Assembly: GCA_019918135.1 (NCBI GenBank)
Contig: WBZZ01004755.1
Coordinates: 7,501-71,500 of the forward strand
Reading direction: 5' to 3'
Length of the DNA: 64,000 nucleotides
Origin: Paulinella micropora
Lineage: Eukaryota > Cercozoa > Imbricatea > Euglyphida > Paulinellidae
The position numbers and the translations under genes were made by a program. Below, in pieces: positions 39,595-48,985 of this stretch. The notes beneath the pieces are model-generated. The model had not been told where the DNA came from. It did not search any database and was given only the letters and a program-made list of their open reading frames with translations. Position 1 is the stretch's first letter. Every line of letters starts with the position of its first letter.

Positions 39595-39803
39595 TTTTCC
39601 TTCTCAGTATGCTACCTTTGAAAAGAAAAGTAAGAAAACAATCGACCTAGCAGCCAACACAAAACGTTCCACACTACCCCCCCTCCCCGTTTCTCACACC
39701 AACTTACCCCGCCTTCCCCGCTGCAGGGCCGTGCCCTTCCCTCTCTCTTTTTGAGCCAAGAAAAAAAGCTGGGCTTGCAAAAGAGATCTTGAGTTAAAGA
39801 AAA

Positions 39804-41741
39804 CTATGGAGCCCGCTAGGAAGAAGGCCTGCACTCGCTGTGCTGCGCACCTAGAAGCCGGGACACAAGTTCTGCAGGAAAAAGAGAAGTCTTTTGCCAA
39901 ACTCGTGGCGGGCGGAGCAGGTGACTTCGAACAAGAGCTAAAAAAACTCGTGGCGAGAGCCGAGGCCCGATCTTAGAAGATGACACCAAGGGCGGTCAGT
40001 GTCTGTGGCGGTTAGCGACGATCTTTGGCTCTACCAGGCCTGGAGCTCACGTTCCACTTATAGAGGCCAGGTACGAGGACAAGCGCAAATTCGTGAGTGC
40101 TGTTCTGGCCAACCAACTTGTCTTTCCGGCCATGGCCAAGTACGAAAGCAAGAGCCGGATACTCGGCGCACTACACAAGGCGTGGAAAATCGATTGGAGG
40201 ACCAAAGAAATTTATTACTGGGACCACATTCGGGCGAACGTACTCTGGCACTTGGCCAATCGTGGCCAGGAGGCCGCCCTGGCGAGCGCGCTACGAGACG
40301 GCGCGGACCCCAATCAGTACGCTGATGACGTTTCCGTTCTGCTGATTGCTTTGTCGCCCAACAAAGCTGTCCGCACACAGACCAGGTTGGAAATAGCCAA
40401 GCATCTCTTGGACCATCCGGCGCTAAGACACGACAGGGCTTTTGATGACCTTTATCGATTTTTATGCGAAGAAGAATTGGGTTCTCGAAGATCACAGGCC
40501 GCAACAAACGATGCTGAGGGGCCTGGCAGCAATGCCCAGCTTTCGTACAATCTTCCGGCAGGAAGATCAGACAGATGTCAGGGGAGGCTTTCTCCAGAGA
40601 ATCATCAGCGAGGGCGTGCAATACAGCCTTGTTTTGCCGTGGCTGCCGTGGCTGCTGCAAACCTTCCCACCCTCAGGCCCCCTGCGTACGACAGTGTTTG
40701 CGAGTGGCTAGTGGCGCCGACGACGCCAAGCGGGCGGAAAAAGAAGACATGCTGCTAGCGCTGGCCAGATTGCGTGGCTTCAGCGAGGCCTTCCAAACCC
40801 AAGACGCCCGTGCCAGAGGCTGCTTCCTGCAGAAGATCTGCACCGGAGGCCTCGTGTGCGACGCGGTTTCGCCCGTTCTGCCGTTGCTAGTACGAACGTG
40901 CCCCGGCCTCGCACACCCCCAGTACGGCACTGTTTGCAGATTTCTAGCGGCGCCCGGCATCCACGCAACGCACAAAAGAGACATGCTGCTAGCGCTGGCC
41001 GAACTGCGTGGCTTCAGCGAGGCCTTCCAGACACAAGACACATTGGGTGGCGGCTTCCTGCAGAAGGTTGTCACCGACGGCGCGACCTACATCCACGTGT
41101 TGCCCGTCCTGCCGTTGCTCGTACAAACCTTCCCCGACCTCGGGCACCCTGCGTACACCAGTGTCTGCGAACTTCTAATCGGCACACACGCCACGAACAA
41201 AACGGGCATGCTATTAGCCCTGGCTAAATTGCATGGCTTTAGCGAGGCCTTCCAAACGCAAGACACCCGTGGTGGCGGCGGCTTCCTGCAGAGGGTCCTC
41301 ACAAACGGTGCGACCTACAGCCACGTGTGGCCCGTCCTGCCTCTGCTCGTACGAACCTTTCCCGGCCTCGGGCACCCTGCGTACGACGGTGTCTGCAACT
41401 TTCTAGTGGCGGCCGGCACCAACGAGACGGACAAAAAAGACGTGCTGCTAGCGCTGTCCAAATTGCGTGGCTTTGCCCAGGCGTTCCAAACCCAAGACGC
41501 CTTGGGTAGCGGCTTCCTGAACGACGTGTACCACACCCGCGGTTCTCGAGCGGCCGTAGCGCCCGTCTTGCCCGAGCTGTTCTACCTGTTGCCAGAATTA
41601 ACGTTGCCTACTGATCCCGGATCTCAGTTGGACTTAGTTGAGGACATCTACAATGCCTTGTTGACAATTCCTTTTGATTCAGTCTACACAGGCCCGCTGG
41701 ACCAAGCACTAACACGTGCCTGTAAACCTGTGGATTCATAA
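39804..41741 (+). pseudogene. Ankyrin protein with internal 76-residue repeats, disrupted
   Basis: The reading begins MEPARKKACTRCAAHLEAG (possible metal site), then a coiled stretch, then ankyrin-like units: LWHLANRGQEAALASALRDG followed by ADPNQ, and LIALSPNKA with LEIAKHLLDHPAL. The second half has five copies of a novel repeat of about 76 residues: MLLALAxLRGFSEAFQTQD, GGFLQ, VLPLLVRTFPGLGHPAYDxV and FLVAAGTN. Adjacent repeat copies are very similar (for example the units near 40990 and 41210), pointing to recent duplication or gene conversion. A short acidic C-terminal region closes the protein. About four breaks occur, mostly in the first half. Ankyrin arrays in giant viruses often pair with F-box partners; here the F-box gene is the divergent neighbour. 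Confidence 0.7.
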
Positions 41742-42535
41742 ATAATCGAAAGAGAACAAAAAACTAAACAAAAAAAAAGCTGCCCCGTCCGCCTCAAAAC
41801 CCCCTCTCCCCCTCCCACTTTCCCCGCACCTTTTGGCGGTAGGGCGCGAGAAGGTGAGCCAAGGGGGGGGGGCCGCACGACAAAAAAAGATCAGAGAGTG
41901 TGGAAACGAAGGGGGAGGGGGGGGGGTCGGGTGCCTTTCGTTTCCTTTCTCTGATCTTTTTTTGGGTCCCTTCCCCAAAAACCTGCGCGGGCCGGGGCAA
42001 AAACCAATCCCCCATGATTTTGGCGAGCGGAGAGGACGGAGCAGCCGGCAAGACACTGAAAGCCAAGAAATGGCGGAACTTAGGCTGCAGCACGCGGTAG
42101 AGCAGAAAGCTCTTACAACAAGACACACTTTGCGCGCAACTAAAAGTGGGGGAAAGCGGCTCTCTTAGTCTGGCGTTTGGGGAGGTTCTTTGTTGTTTTC
42201 TGTTCGTGTGCCAGCGCGCTGGCCCAGGACAAAAAGAAGGTGCGACGGTCTGTTCAAAAAAAAAGGCACCTCTGGAAAAAAAGGAAAAAGCCTTTTAACG
42301 AAACAAAAAGAGAGAGAGGGCTGTTTTTTTGTACATTAAAAAAAGTTTATTTTTCTTGCTTGATTTTTCTGCTTTCCCCTGGCATTCAGGTTGGATGAAT
42401 TTCGACAAATCTCGGTCGACAGACTTTTTTAATGACTGTACCAAGCATTAAACTTGCACCTCGATTCTTAGGAGGAGAAAAAAGGAAGAAACAGCTTTAC
42501 TGAAAATCACACACGCAACCCAAAGTCAAGAAACT
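41742..42535. other. Spacer with a hairpin, no convincing gene
   Basis: An open frame of about 110 codons exists on the plus strand at 41833-42168 but it runs through G-runs and low-complexity sequence and I do not accept it. The only clear structure is the hairpin at 41882-41963. Confidence 0.6.
41882..41963. repeat. Intergenic hairpin (about 28-bp arms)
   Basis: AAAAAAAGATCAGAGAG and GGAAACGAA on the left (41882-41910) pair with TTCGTTTCC and CTCTGATCTTTTTTT on the right (41936-41963) around a G-rich loop. It ends in a T7 run on the plus strand, the form of a transcript-end hairpin for the ankyrin gene, 140 bp upstream. Confidence 0.8.
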
Positions 42536-42880
42536 GTATGCACGCACCAAAATCAACAACAAACCTTACACACACACGCAATTCACACACGTCAATCACA
42601 GATCACACACACACACACGCAAACTTCAAAATCGCACAAACACACAATTCACACACGAATCAGACAACAACGCTTACACACACACACACTTACACACGCA
42701 CACTTACACACACACACACGCAATTCACACACAATCACGACACACACACTTACACACACGCTTACGCACACACTTACACACACACTTACGCACACAGGCA
42801 CCCCAGAGTCAACAATCTATACACGCACCAATCAAAACAAAAACTTTCCACACACAAACACACACGCAAACACATATTCA
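42536..42880. repeat. CA-rich tract with ACACACGCAATTCACACAC units
   Basis: Alternating CA sequence with regularly spaced CGCAATTC and TTACACAC breaks. Alternating purine/pyrimidine of this length is prone to Z-DNA and slippage. Confidence 0.9.
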
Positions 42881-42933
42881 GACGTGAGGGGTGGGGAGGG
42901 GCCGCGGAATCCGTAAGGCCCCCCGTTTGATTT

Positions 42934-43085
42934 GCCCAATGCTGCCAACATTGGGTTCGCGCAATGGCGAGCCCATTGTGCGCCCCCAATGGGGTGCAAG
43001 GCCCCCCCTTCGATTACGGTTTGGCTCAATGCTGTCAACATTGGGTTTGCTCAATGCTGCCAACATTGGGTTTGCTCAATGTGAG
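42934..43085. repeat. Tandem 25-bp palindromic units (six copies in two groups)
   Basis: CAATG starts at 42937, 42962 and 42987, then at 43027, 43052 and 43077: exact 25-bp spacing within each group. Units contain small inverted pairs such as CAATGCTGCCAACATTG and CAATGGCGAGCCCATTG. Flanked by GGCCCCCC runs, as is the array at 15282-15368. Confidence 0.9.
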
Positions 43086-43224
43086 GTTTAGATTTGGCCC
43101 CCCCCCCCTTCCTATCGCACCCTTACAATCGTTGTGCGTCCCTTTCGCCAAGGTACAACCCCTTCCCAGCTTGTGTGAGCGGTAGAAGTTTGTTTTCCTT
43201 GGTTGCATGGCGTGTAAAGGGACA

Positions 43225-43720
43225 TGTTTTCTTTCGGGTTGTGTATGTGTGTGTGTATATGTGTGTGTGTGCCAGGGACGATTTCTTGGGGTTGCGTGTG
43301 TGTATGTGTGTGGCAGGGACGATTTCTTGGGGTTGCGTGTGTGTATGTGCGTGCCAGGGAAGATTTCTTGGGGTTGCGTGTGTGTGTGTGCGTGTGTGTG
43401 TGTGTGTTTGTGTGTGTGTAAGGATTTTTTTTTTCATTGAATGTGTGTGTGTGTGTGGTTGCGTGTGTGTTGTACGTAGAAGTTTGTTTTCCTCGGTTGC
43501 GTGTGTGCATGTGTGTGCCAGGGAAGATTTCTTTCGGGTTGTTTGTTTGTGTGTGTAAGGCCTTTGGTTTCGTTGTATGTGTGTGTGTGTGTGGTTTGCA
43601 TGTTATATGTACAGAAAGGCGTGTTTCGTGTGCGCTGTGTGTCAAATGTCGTTTTTTGGGTCCCGTGTGTGTACAGAAAGACGTGTTTCTTGGGTTTGCG
43701 TGTGTGCTGTTTTAAAAGCA
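43225..43720. repeat. TG-rich tract with a 53-60 bp higher-order repeat
   Basis: (TG)n alternates with GCCAGGGA(C/A)GATTTCTTGGG and GTTGCGTG units; at least four copies of the composite unit are visible between 43265 and 43540. Together with the CA tract at 42536 it gives a loose inverted arrangement about the palindrome array. Confidence 0.85.
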
Positions 43721-43801
43721 AGAGCCTACGTGTTGGAGTGTCAATGTACAGCCTAGTCTAGTGCTACGAAGAGAGCCAGAGTCACGTCGTCGTCGTCAGG
43801 C

Positions 43802-45259
43802 CTACTCCTCCTCATCCAGCGGCTCCGGCTCGATCTCTTCGACTTCCTCCACTTCCTCTTCGTCTGCCTCCGCGTTCGCTGGCGGCGCGGGTGCCGGGCC
43901 CAGGTGGACCGACAGCGCGAACAGTTGTGCCCGGCCTTGGTCGGTGTGCTGCTGCGCGTCGACGCACTGCAGTCCCGTCCACGAGGCCCGCCCATCCACG
44001 ACCAGTTCGAAGCGTTCGCTGCCGGGTCGTTCCCACCAACGCTGCAGCCACTCGGTGCAGCGGCGCTCCGAGGCCAAGCACTGGCACACGTCGGGTGCCC
44101 ACGCCAGAGCCTCCACCTCCTGCTGTTCGGCCGAGGTGCGCAGCACCTGGCGGGAGTGCGCCGCGAAGCAGGCCAGGCCGCTGGGCCGGTACGAGTTCCT
44201 TTTCCAGCTGCCGGGCAGCGCCCCCTTGGTCTCCAGGGGCTGGCCCGCCAGGGTGTAGCTCAGCCCGCCCCGGTAGGCCGCGAGCCGGTCACCTCCCTTC
44301 CCCCTTAGGGTTTCGAGCTCGAGTGCGTTTAGTACGGGCAGGTGTGTGCCTTGGAGGGAGTGGCATTCTAGTACTAAGTCCAAGTGACGCAAGGTGGTTA
44401 TTTGCGTTAGGAGCCCTAACCCAGACTCTCGCAAACCGTAAAGGCTCAGGCGGTTGAGACGGTTGAGCGTCGGGAAAGCCTCTTGAATCGCTGACAGCTT
44501 AACGAAATATCGTTGTCTGCGCAGGTTTAGCTCCTAGATTGGTAGATTCCGGAGTCCCGTCCCGGTGATTTTGCGACAGTCTTCTAAGTCCAACGCCTGC
44601 AGGTGCGTTAGGACGCGTAGCGTCTGCAGCGCCGAATCCGTGACGTTTGCGCAGCACGTCAGGCCCAGGCGCACCAGCCCCGTAAAGCTGGGCAAGATCC
44701 TCGTGAAATCGTTTGCAGTGAGGCCGCTGCCTTCGAGGCGCAGCGAGGTCAGCAAGCTTGCTCTCTGCAGCAGCTGCTCCAGACATGCAGCCGTGTGTTT
44801 GTTTTCGATGAGGGCCAGGCTCTGAATAGCAGCGAAGGCCCGCAGAATCTGGGGCGACATTGAGCCCTTAAGTGTCAACTCTTTTACTTTGATCGAGGTG
44901 ACCAGCGGCACTAGTTTCTGTTGGCCCGCTTCCGAAAGACCAGCGATGGTCAGGCTGTGCAGTGGCGTGCCAAAGGTCTGGCAAACCGGGGCCAACAGCG
45001 ACAGGATCTTTCGGTGCGGTTCGAGCTCTACCTTGAGCTCGCGCTCAAAGTGTGTCCAAAATTCGGGCGTCGTGACAGCCGTCCGGAAATGCGTGCACAC
45101 GAGGCTCCACACAGCGGCTTCCTCGGCACCTGCCAGGTCCCTGACCAACGGCCAAACGTCTAAAGGCAAAAGAAACAGCCACTGAGAACGACTGTCTGGC
45201 AGGGCGTTTGTGCACCGATCAGTCTTCTGCCGCTTGGCGGGTTCCTGCGAACAGGACAT
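43802..45259 (-). pseudogene. F-box/LRR protein with extra C-terminal domain, about one break
   Basis: The start ATG at 45259 is directly preceded by A6. The F-box is WLFLLPLDVWPLVRDLAGAE with EAAVWSLVCTHFRTAVTTPE. LRR units: PLHSLTIAGLSEAGQQKLVP, VKELTLKGSMSPQIL, LTSLRLEGSGLTANDF, LVRLGLTCCANVTDSAL, LQALDLEDCRKITGTGL, RHLDLVLECHSLQG. The last 170 residues are a separate domain (ETKGALPGSWKRNSYRPSG, WLQRWWERPGSERFELVV, RAQLFALSVHLGP) ending in an acidic tail (EADEEEVEEVEEIEPEPLDE). That domain recurs at the end of the large protein at 62-64 kb. The F-box half is a close paralogue of the gene at 59606-61057 on the same strand. SCF substrate receptor by family. Confidence 0.85.
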
Positions 45260-45600
45260 TTTTTAAACAAACTCTTTGGCTTCTCGAGCCAAAAAGAGTG
45301 CAAAACCCCACCGCCCCCCCCCCCACTTTTCGTTTGTAAAATATATCTCTGGCAAATTGAGTGAGAGAGGGGGGGGGGCCAAAGCCCCTTTTTGTCTTGT
45401 CTTTGCCCTGCGCCGGCCCCTCCCCCCCTCTCTCTCTCTTCACAACCCTGCCATGCACGGTGCCGGCCCCCCCCCCCCCCCGCGCAAAAAAAAGTGCCAA
45501 GAGGCGTGCTGGCCCGCACACACACAAGTCCCAGAGGAAAAAAGGAGGGAGGTGGCTCGCCGATGCAGGCGTTCGTGGCTCTCGAGCCGGTCCGGCCCGC
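45260..45600. other. Divergent spacer with C and G runs, no gene seen
   Basis: C15 (45466-45481), G9 and C11 runs; no reliable frame before the hypothetical gene that starts after 45600. Confidence 0.55.
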
Positions 45601-46467
45601 GCAGTTTGACGATAGTGCAGCGCGACAACCGCAGGGCGGAGAGACAAAAAACTGTACCTGTGCCAAACCCGTTCCCGCCAGGACGAGACCGCTGATTGGA
45701 TCGGTGCCTACGACGACTGCTGCATTTTTGTGGGCGCTCCGTACGCTACCAAACGGGACATGCACAAGGCGATACGTCTGAACGCGGACGAAGCGGGTCG
45801 CGTCCTGCTGCAGATCGCGTACAAGGTCCGCTTCTCGGGCTACACGTCGGTGGTATTTCCTGCTACTATCGGCCGGCTCTCGTTTGCCGAGCCAGGCCCC
45901 GAGCTGGACGACTTCCACCACCAGCTCGTGACCTTGAGCCGCCACGGCCGCGTTCGCCTGTCGCTGCCCAGTGATTATCAAGTCACGTTGCGGGAGGTCC
46001 CCGTACGTAAAGTGGCAACAGCCTTGGAGGAGGCCTTAGGAGAGGGGCAGACGTCTGAGCGAACCAGACCGCCCTGGAACTTTGATGTCTATGTCCTGCA
46101 CGGGCACGACTAGGCCGAAATAGAAAAAAAGGGAGTCTACGTGCCACCGAATTTGTCAGAGGGTGGGGTTGGCGACGTGCTGCTGCAGGTCTTGTACAAG
46201 TGCGGACGAAACAGGTGGCGCAACCAGATGTGGACACGCGTGTGCGTGCACGTGGCTGTAGCTGAGGAGGCTAGTGCTAGCCCCGCGCTGAGCTGCGCCC
46301 TGCCCCGACCTTTGGCAGTGCAGCTGGCGGGGACGCTGCGGTCGATGTTGGCGGGAGGCGAGAGCTTTCGATACAGACTGCCGCGACTTTCAGCAGCAAA
46401 GCACCGTTCACACGCCGCCCGCGGCCAAGGGCCCGAGAAAAAGCAGCGCACTGGGGTTGGGCTTTGA
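45600..46467 (+). pseudogene. Hypothetical protein with a repeated motif, disrupted
   Basis: Protein-like sequence runs from about 45620 (KKLYLCQTRSRQDETADWIG, AYDDCCIFVGAPYATKRDMH) to 46467. Two related stretches, EAGRVLLQIAYKVRFSGYTS and GVGDVLLQVLYKCGRNRWRN, suggest an internal duplication of a beta-strand unit. The C-terminal end is basic (GPEKKQRTGVGL). The start codon is unclear and one or two breaks are likely. No known family. It faces the F-box/LRR gene across a G/C-run spacer. Confidence 0.5.
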
Positions 46468-46669
46468 AAAAACAAGACCATGCGAGAGAGATATTCTTTT
46501 TTTGGGCCGGACGCAAAGAAAATTTTTTTTCCCTCCCTTGTTTCTGACACTCTTGTTTTTTTCGACTGCGTACAGTTTTTTTTATTACAAGAAAGAAAAA
46601 ATTACTCTCATCTGTTTGTGGCCACAAAACAAGAAAAAAAAAGCCTGGTAACTTCTCTTTTTGTTTGTA

Positions 46670-47179
46670 TCAAGAACGGCTATTAGACACGCTGACGAGT
46701 TCAACGTCGCGATGTCCACGCTCGGCGTTGATTCGTTTGACAAGCCTTTGTAATTTTCGCGGGAATTCGCGCATGTCCTCGCTCGGGATATCTACCCTCT
46801 GTGCATATAGATTGGCAGAAGTATCCGCGGGATAGCACACAGTGGTGTACTGTCCGTTTGCCCTCAATCTGGCCTCAATTTCGGTCAGGGCCTTTTCCAT
46901 AGGCTGCTCGCTTTCAGTGCGTTGGCTGATGTACTTGTAGTGGATCGGCACACAGTCTGGCTTGTTACGTAATCTTGTGAAAAAGACTTTATGGCCTGTA
47001 ATTTGGGGATTGTCAGGGACTGCATACAAATACGACTTAAACTCAGACTGTGACCTCATCCAATCAATGTCGCCGAACTTGTCGACACCGTCAAAAGGGA
47101 GTGGCAGGACATCGATTGAGGGCAACCGTCAGGGTGGCTTAACCGCAACGGTCTTTTTCATGCTCTCGTTCGTCTTCAT
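46670..47179 (-). pseudogene. Hypothetical protein, about 170 aa, about one break
   Basis: From the ATG at 47179 the reading is MKTNESMKKTVAVKPP, then SIDVLPLPFDGVDKFGDIDW, SEFKSYLYAVPDNPQITGHK, ALTEIEARLRANGQYTTVC and a basic helical end RKLQRLVKRINAERGHRDV. It is mixed alpha/beta and lower in GC than its neighbours. No family is recognised and there is about one break near the start. The 3' end is in an A/T-rich spacer shared with the upstream plus-strand gene. Confidence 0.5.
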
Positions 47180-47714
47180 CACCTTAGTGCAACGATCGTG
47201 ACGTAGGATACAGTTTGCAAATTGGCCGTCGCTATCGTTAACAGCAAACACCACGTACTGTCGCTTGTTTGGCCAGCACGCGGACTGCCTCCACCATGGC
47301 TGTTCTGCATTTTTTGGAGTCGCTTGTTTTTATTAAATTCGTATGAGCACGACTGTGGCTGCACCCCCCCCCCCCCGTCATGTCTTTTTTCAGTGTATGA
47401 ACGCGGAGGGTGTGTGGGAAGGGGGGGGGGGGGGAAGACAGGTGGACTATGGCGCCCCCCCCCCCCCCGCCTGCACACGCCACCCTCGCTGTGAAGAAAT
47501 AGCGAAAATGAAAAACTTCGGGGCGTGGGAGAGAGGGAAGAGGGGCAGCGGGGGTGGGCAAAGGGGATGGAGGAAAAGGAGAGCGGGGGTGAGAACGAGG
47601 GGAAGGGGCGATGGACGCCTCTTTTTTGCCGAGCCACTAGCACCAGAAGGTTTAAAAAAAAAGAATCAAGGGCAGGCAGAAAAACATTAAAAAGGAAGGA
47701 ACCAAAGACTGCTT
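47180..47714. other. Spacer with C/G runs, no gene seen
   Basis: C11-C14 runs and G10 (47366-47378, 47421-47433, 47456-47468) dominate. The last 25 bases before 47715 contain TTAAAAAGGAAGG, an A-rich leader. Confidence 0.6.
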
Positions 47715-48506
47715 ATGACAGAACCACTCCTGCTGTTGTTGCTTCTTTCGGCCCTGGCTGGATCGCTGCCCGCTCCTTCTCCACCAGTCAGCAATATTTC
47801 CGTGCCCCGGTTCATGAAACGTAAGTACAGAAAAGAGGTTGCCTTGTTCCTGTCGGAACATGCCCCCACGTACCACGCGGAGGTTCCGTACGGAAAAGGC
47901 GCAGTACACTTACTTTCGGTTCAGCCGTTTGTACAGCTACCAGACTGCCAGTTTTTCAAGGTTTTTAATATTTATACCCTGTACCCCAGGTACGCCGCAC
48001 ACAACTTCAAGTTCTACTTTGAAGCGTCACACCCAGTGTACTCTACCAAAACCCTGACACATATCACCCCGGCGCACGCGAAGGACGACACGAACAAGCG
48101 ATTCCGCCTGCGAGAGGCCAGGGCACGGGTCTGGGCGAAAGCAAGTACCAACGCTAACCTCAATCTCAGCGTGTACGCGGTCTGTGCGGACTCTTACACT
48201 GGTGGCTGCACGCTAGAATTCACGCCCGCGATCGTCTGCACGCGACACTACCCTGCCATTCCCAAGCTAGGCATCAGCGCCCTCGTGCTCCTGTGCTTGA
48301 GCCTCTTTCTGCTACTCGGTTACGGTTGCTCCTATTCCGTGAGCCGGTTCTGGGAAGATGTTCTGAATTGTTCATGTGTCTGGTTGTGGGTTTCGCTAGT
48401 TCCGGGGTTGGTTTGCTTGCTTGTTTTGATCGGCCTGTGGGACCAAGGCGATAGCACTGCGCCGTGGCTGAGCCAGGCTACGGGCGAACTATTCTACCTC
48501 AACTGA
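47715..48506 (+). CDS. Signal-peptide membrane protein, 263 aa
   Basis: Residues 1-20 form a signal peptide (MTEPLLLLLLLSALAGSLPA). An outside domain of about 170 residues follows, with one visible N-glycosylation sequon in SNISV near residue 27 and NLS near 155, and paired cysteines (DCQFF, VCADS, GGCTLE, VCTRH). Two hydrophobic helices near the end (LGISALVLLCLSLFLLLGYG and VSLVPGLVCLLVLIGLW) are separated by a short Cys-containing loop (NCSC). This is a plausible surface or envelope-type protein or a secretory-pathway resident; no specific family is recognised. Intact frame, stop TGA. Confidence 0.75.
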   Translation: MTEPLLLLLLLSALAGSLPAPSPPVSNISVPRFMKRKYRKEVALFLSEHAPTYHAEVPYGKGAVHLLSVQPFVQLPDCQFFKVFNIYTLYPRYAAHNFKFYFEASHPVYSTKTLTHITPAHAKDDTNKRFRLREARARVWAKASTNANLNLSVYAVCADSYTGGCTLEFTPAIVCTRHYPAIPKLGISALVLLCLSLFLLLGYGCSYSVSRFWEDVLNCSCVWLWVSLVPGLVCLLVLIGLWDQGDSTAPWLSQATGELFYLN

Positions 48507-48985
48507 CTTGTCTGGAAGAAGTGCGGGTGGGGAGAAGAGGTGGGAAGAGGGGGGGGGCCGGAGGCAAAGGACGGCCGTGACACATTAAAAAGGATTTTTC
48601 TTTTTAGAAAACAACAAAGTAATCTCTAAACCTCCCGAATATCCGGGGGGGAGGGGGGATGGTGGGAGGGAAGAGGAAGGGAAGAGGAAGGGGGGTTTCC
48701 AAACCGCGCGGCCCCCCCCCCCCCGCGCAAAAAGGGGGGTTGAGGAAGATGGGGAGGGTGGGTAAAAGGGAGGAAAGGGCGACTGTTAGGGGGTTGGGGG
48801 GGGGGGGGCAGAAACTGTGAGCAAAAGGGGAGGACGGTGGGGGAGGGGAGGGGGGTCGGGCTCGCATCGATGTCCGCGAATTATTTGCAAGGTGGGAATA
48901 GGCCACGCGTACTTTCTCCTGCCGGTGCAAAAACATCTGCTCCGGAACAAACGTCTGCCGAAAAGCCAAGAAAAAAGTGCTCTTG
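48507..48985. other. Spacer with G/C runs, no gene seen
   Basis: Purine-rich with G8-G11 runs (48549-48557, 48797-48808) and C13 (48713-48725). No acceptable frame. Confidence 0.6.

Noticed and set aside
41833-42168. Plus-strand frame of 111 codons
   Set aside because: It passes through G-runs and the hairpin, has Gly/Arg low-complexity composition and no motif.
42934-43085. CRISPR-like array
   Set aside because: Units are directly adjacent with a 25-bp period and there are no variable spacers of regular length between conserved repeats; no cas-type gene is near.
43112-43760. Several frames coding Thr/His or Cys/Val repeats
   Set aside because: They are translations of CA/TG microsatellite sequence.
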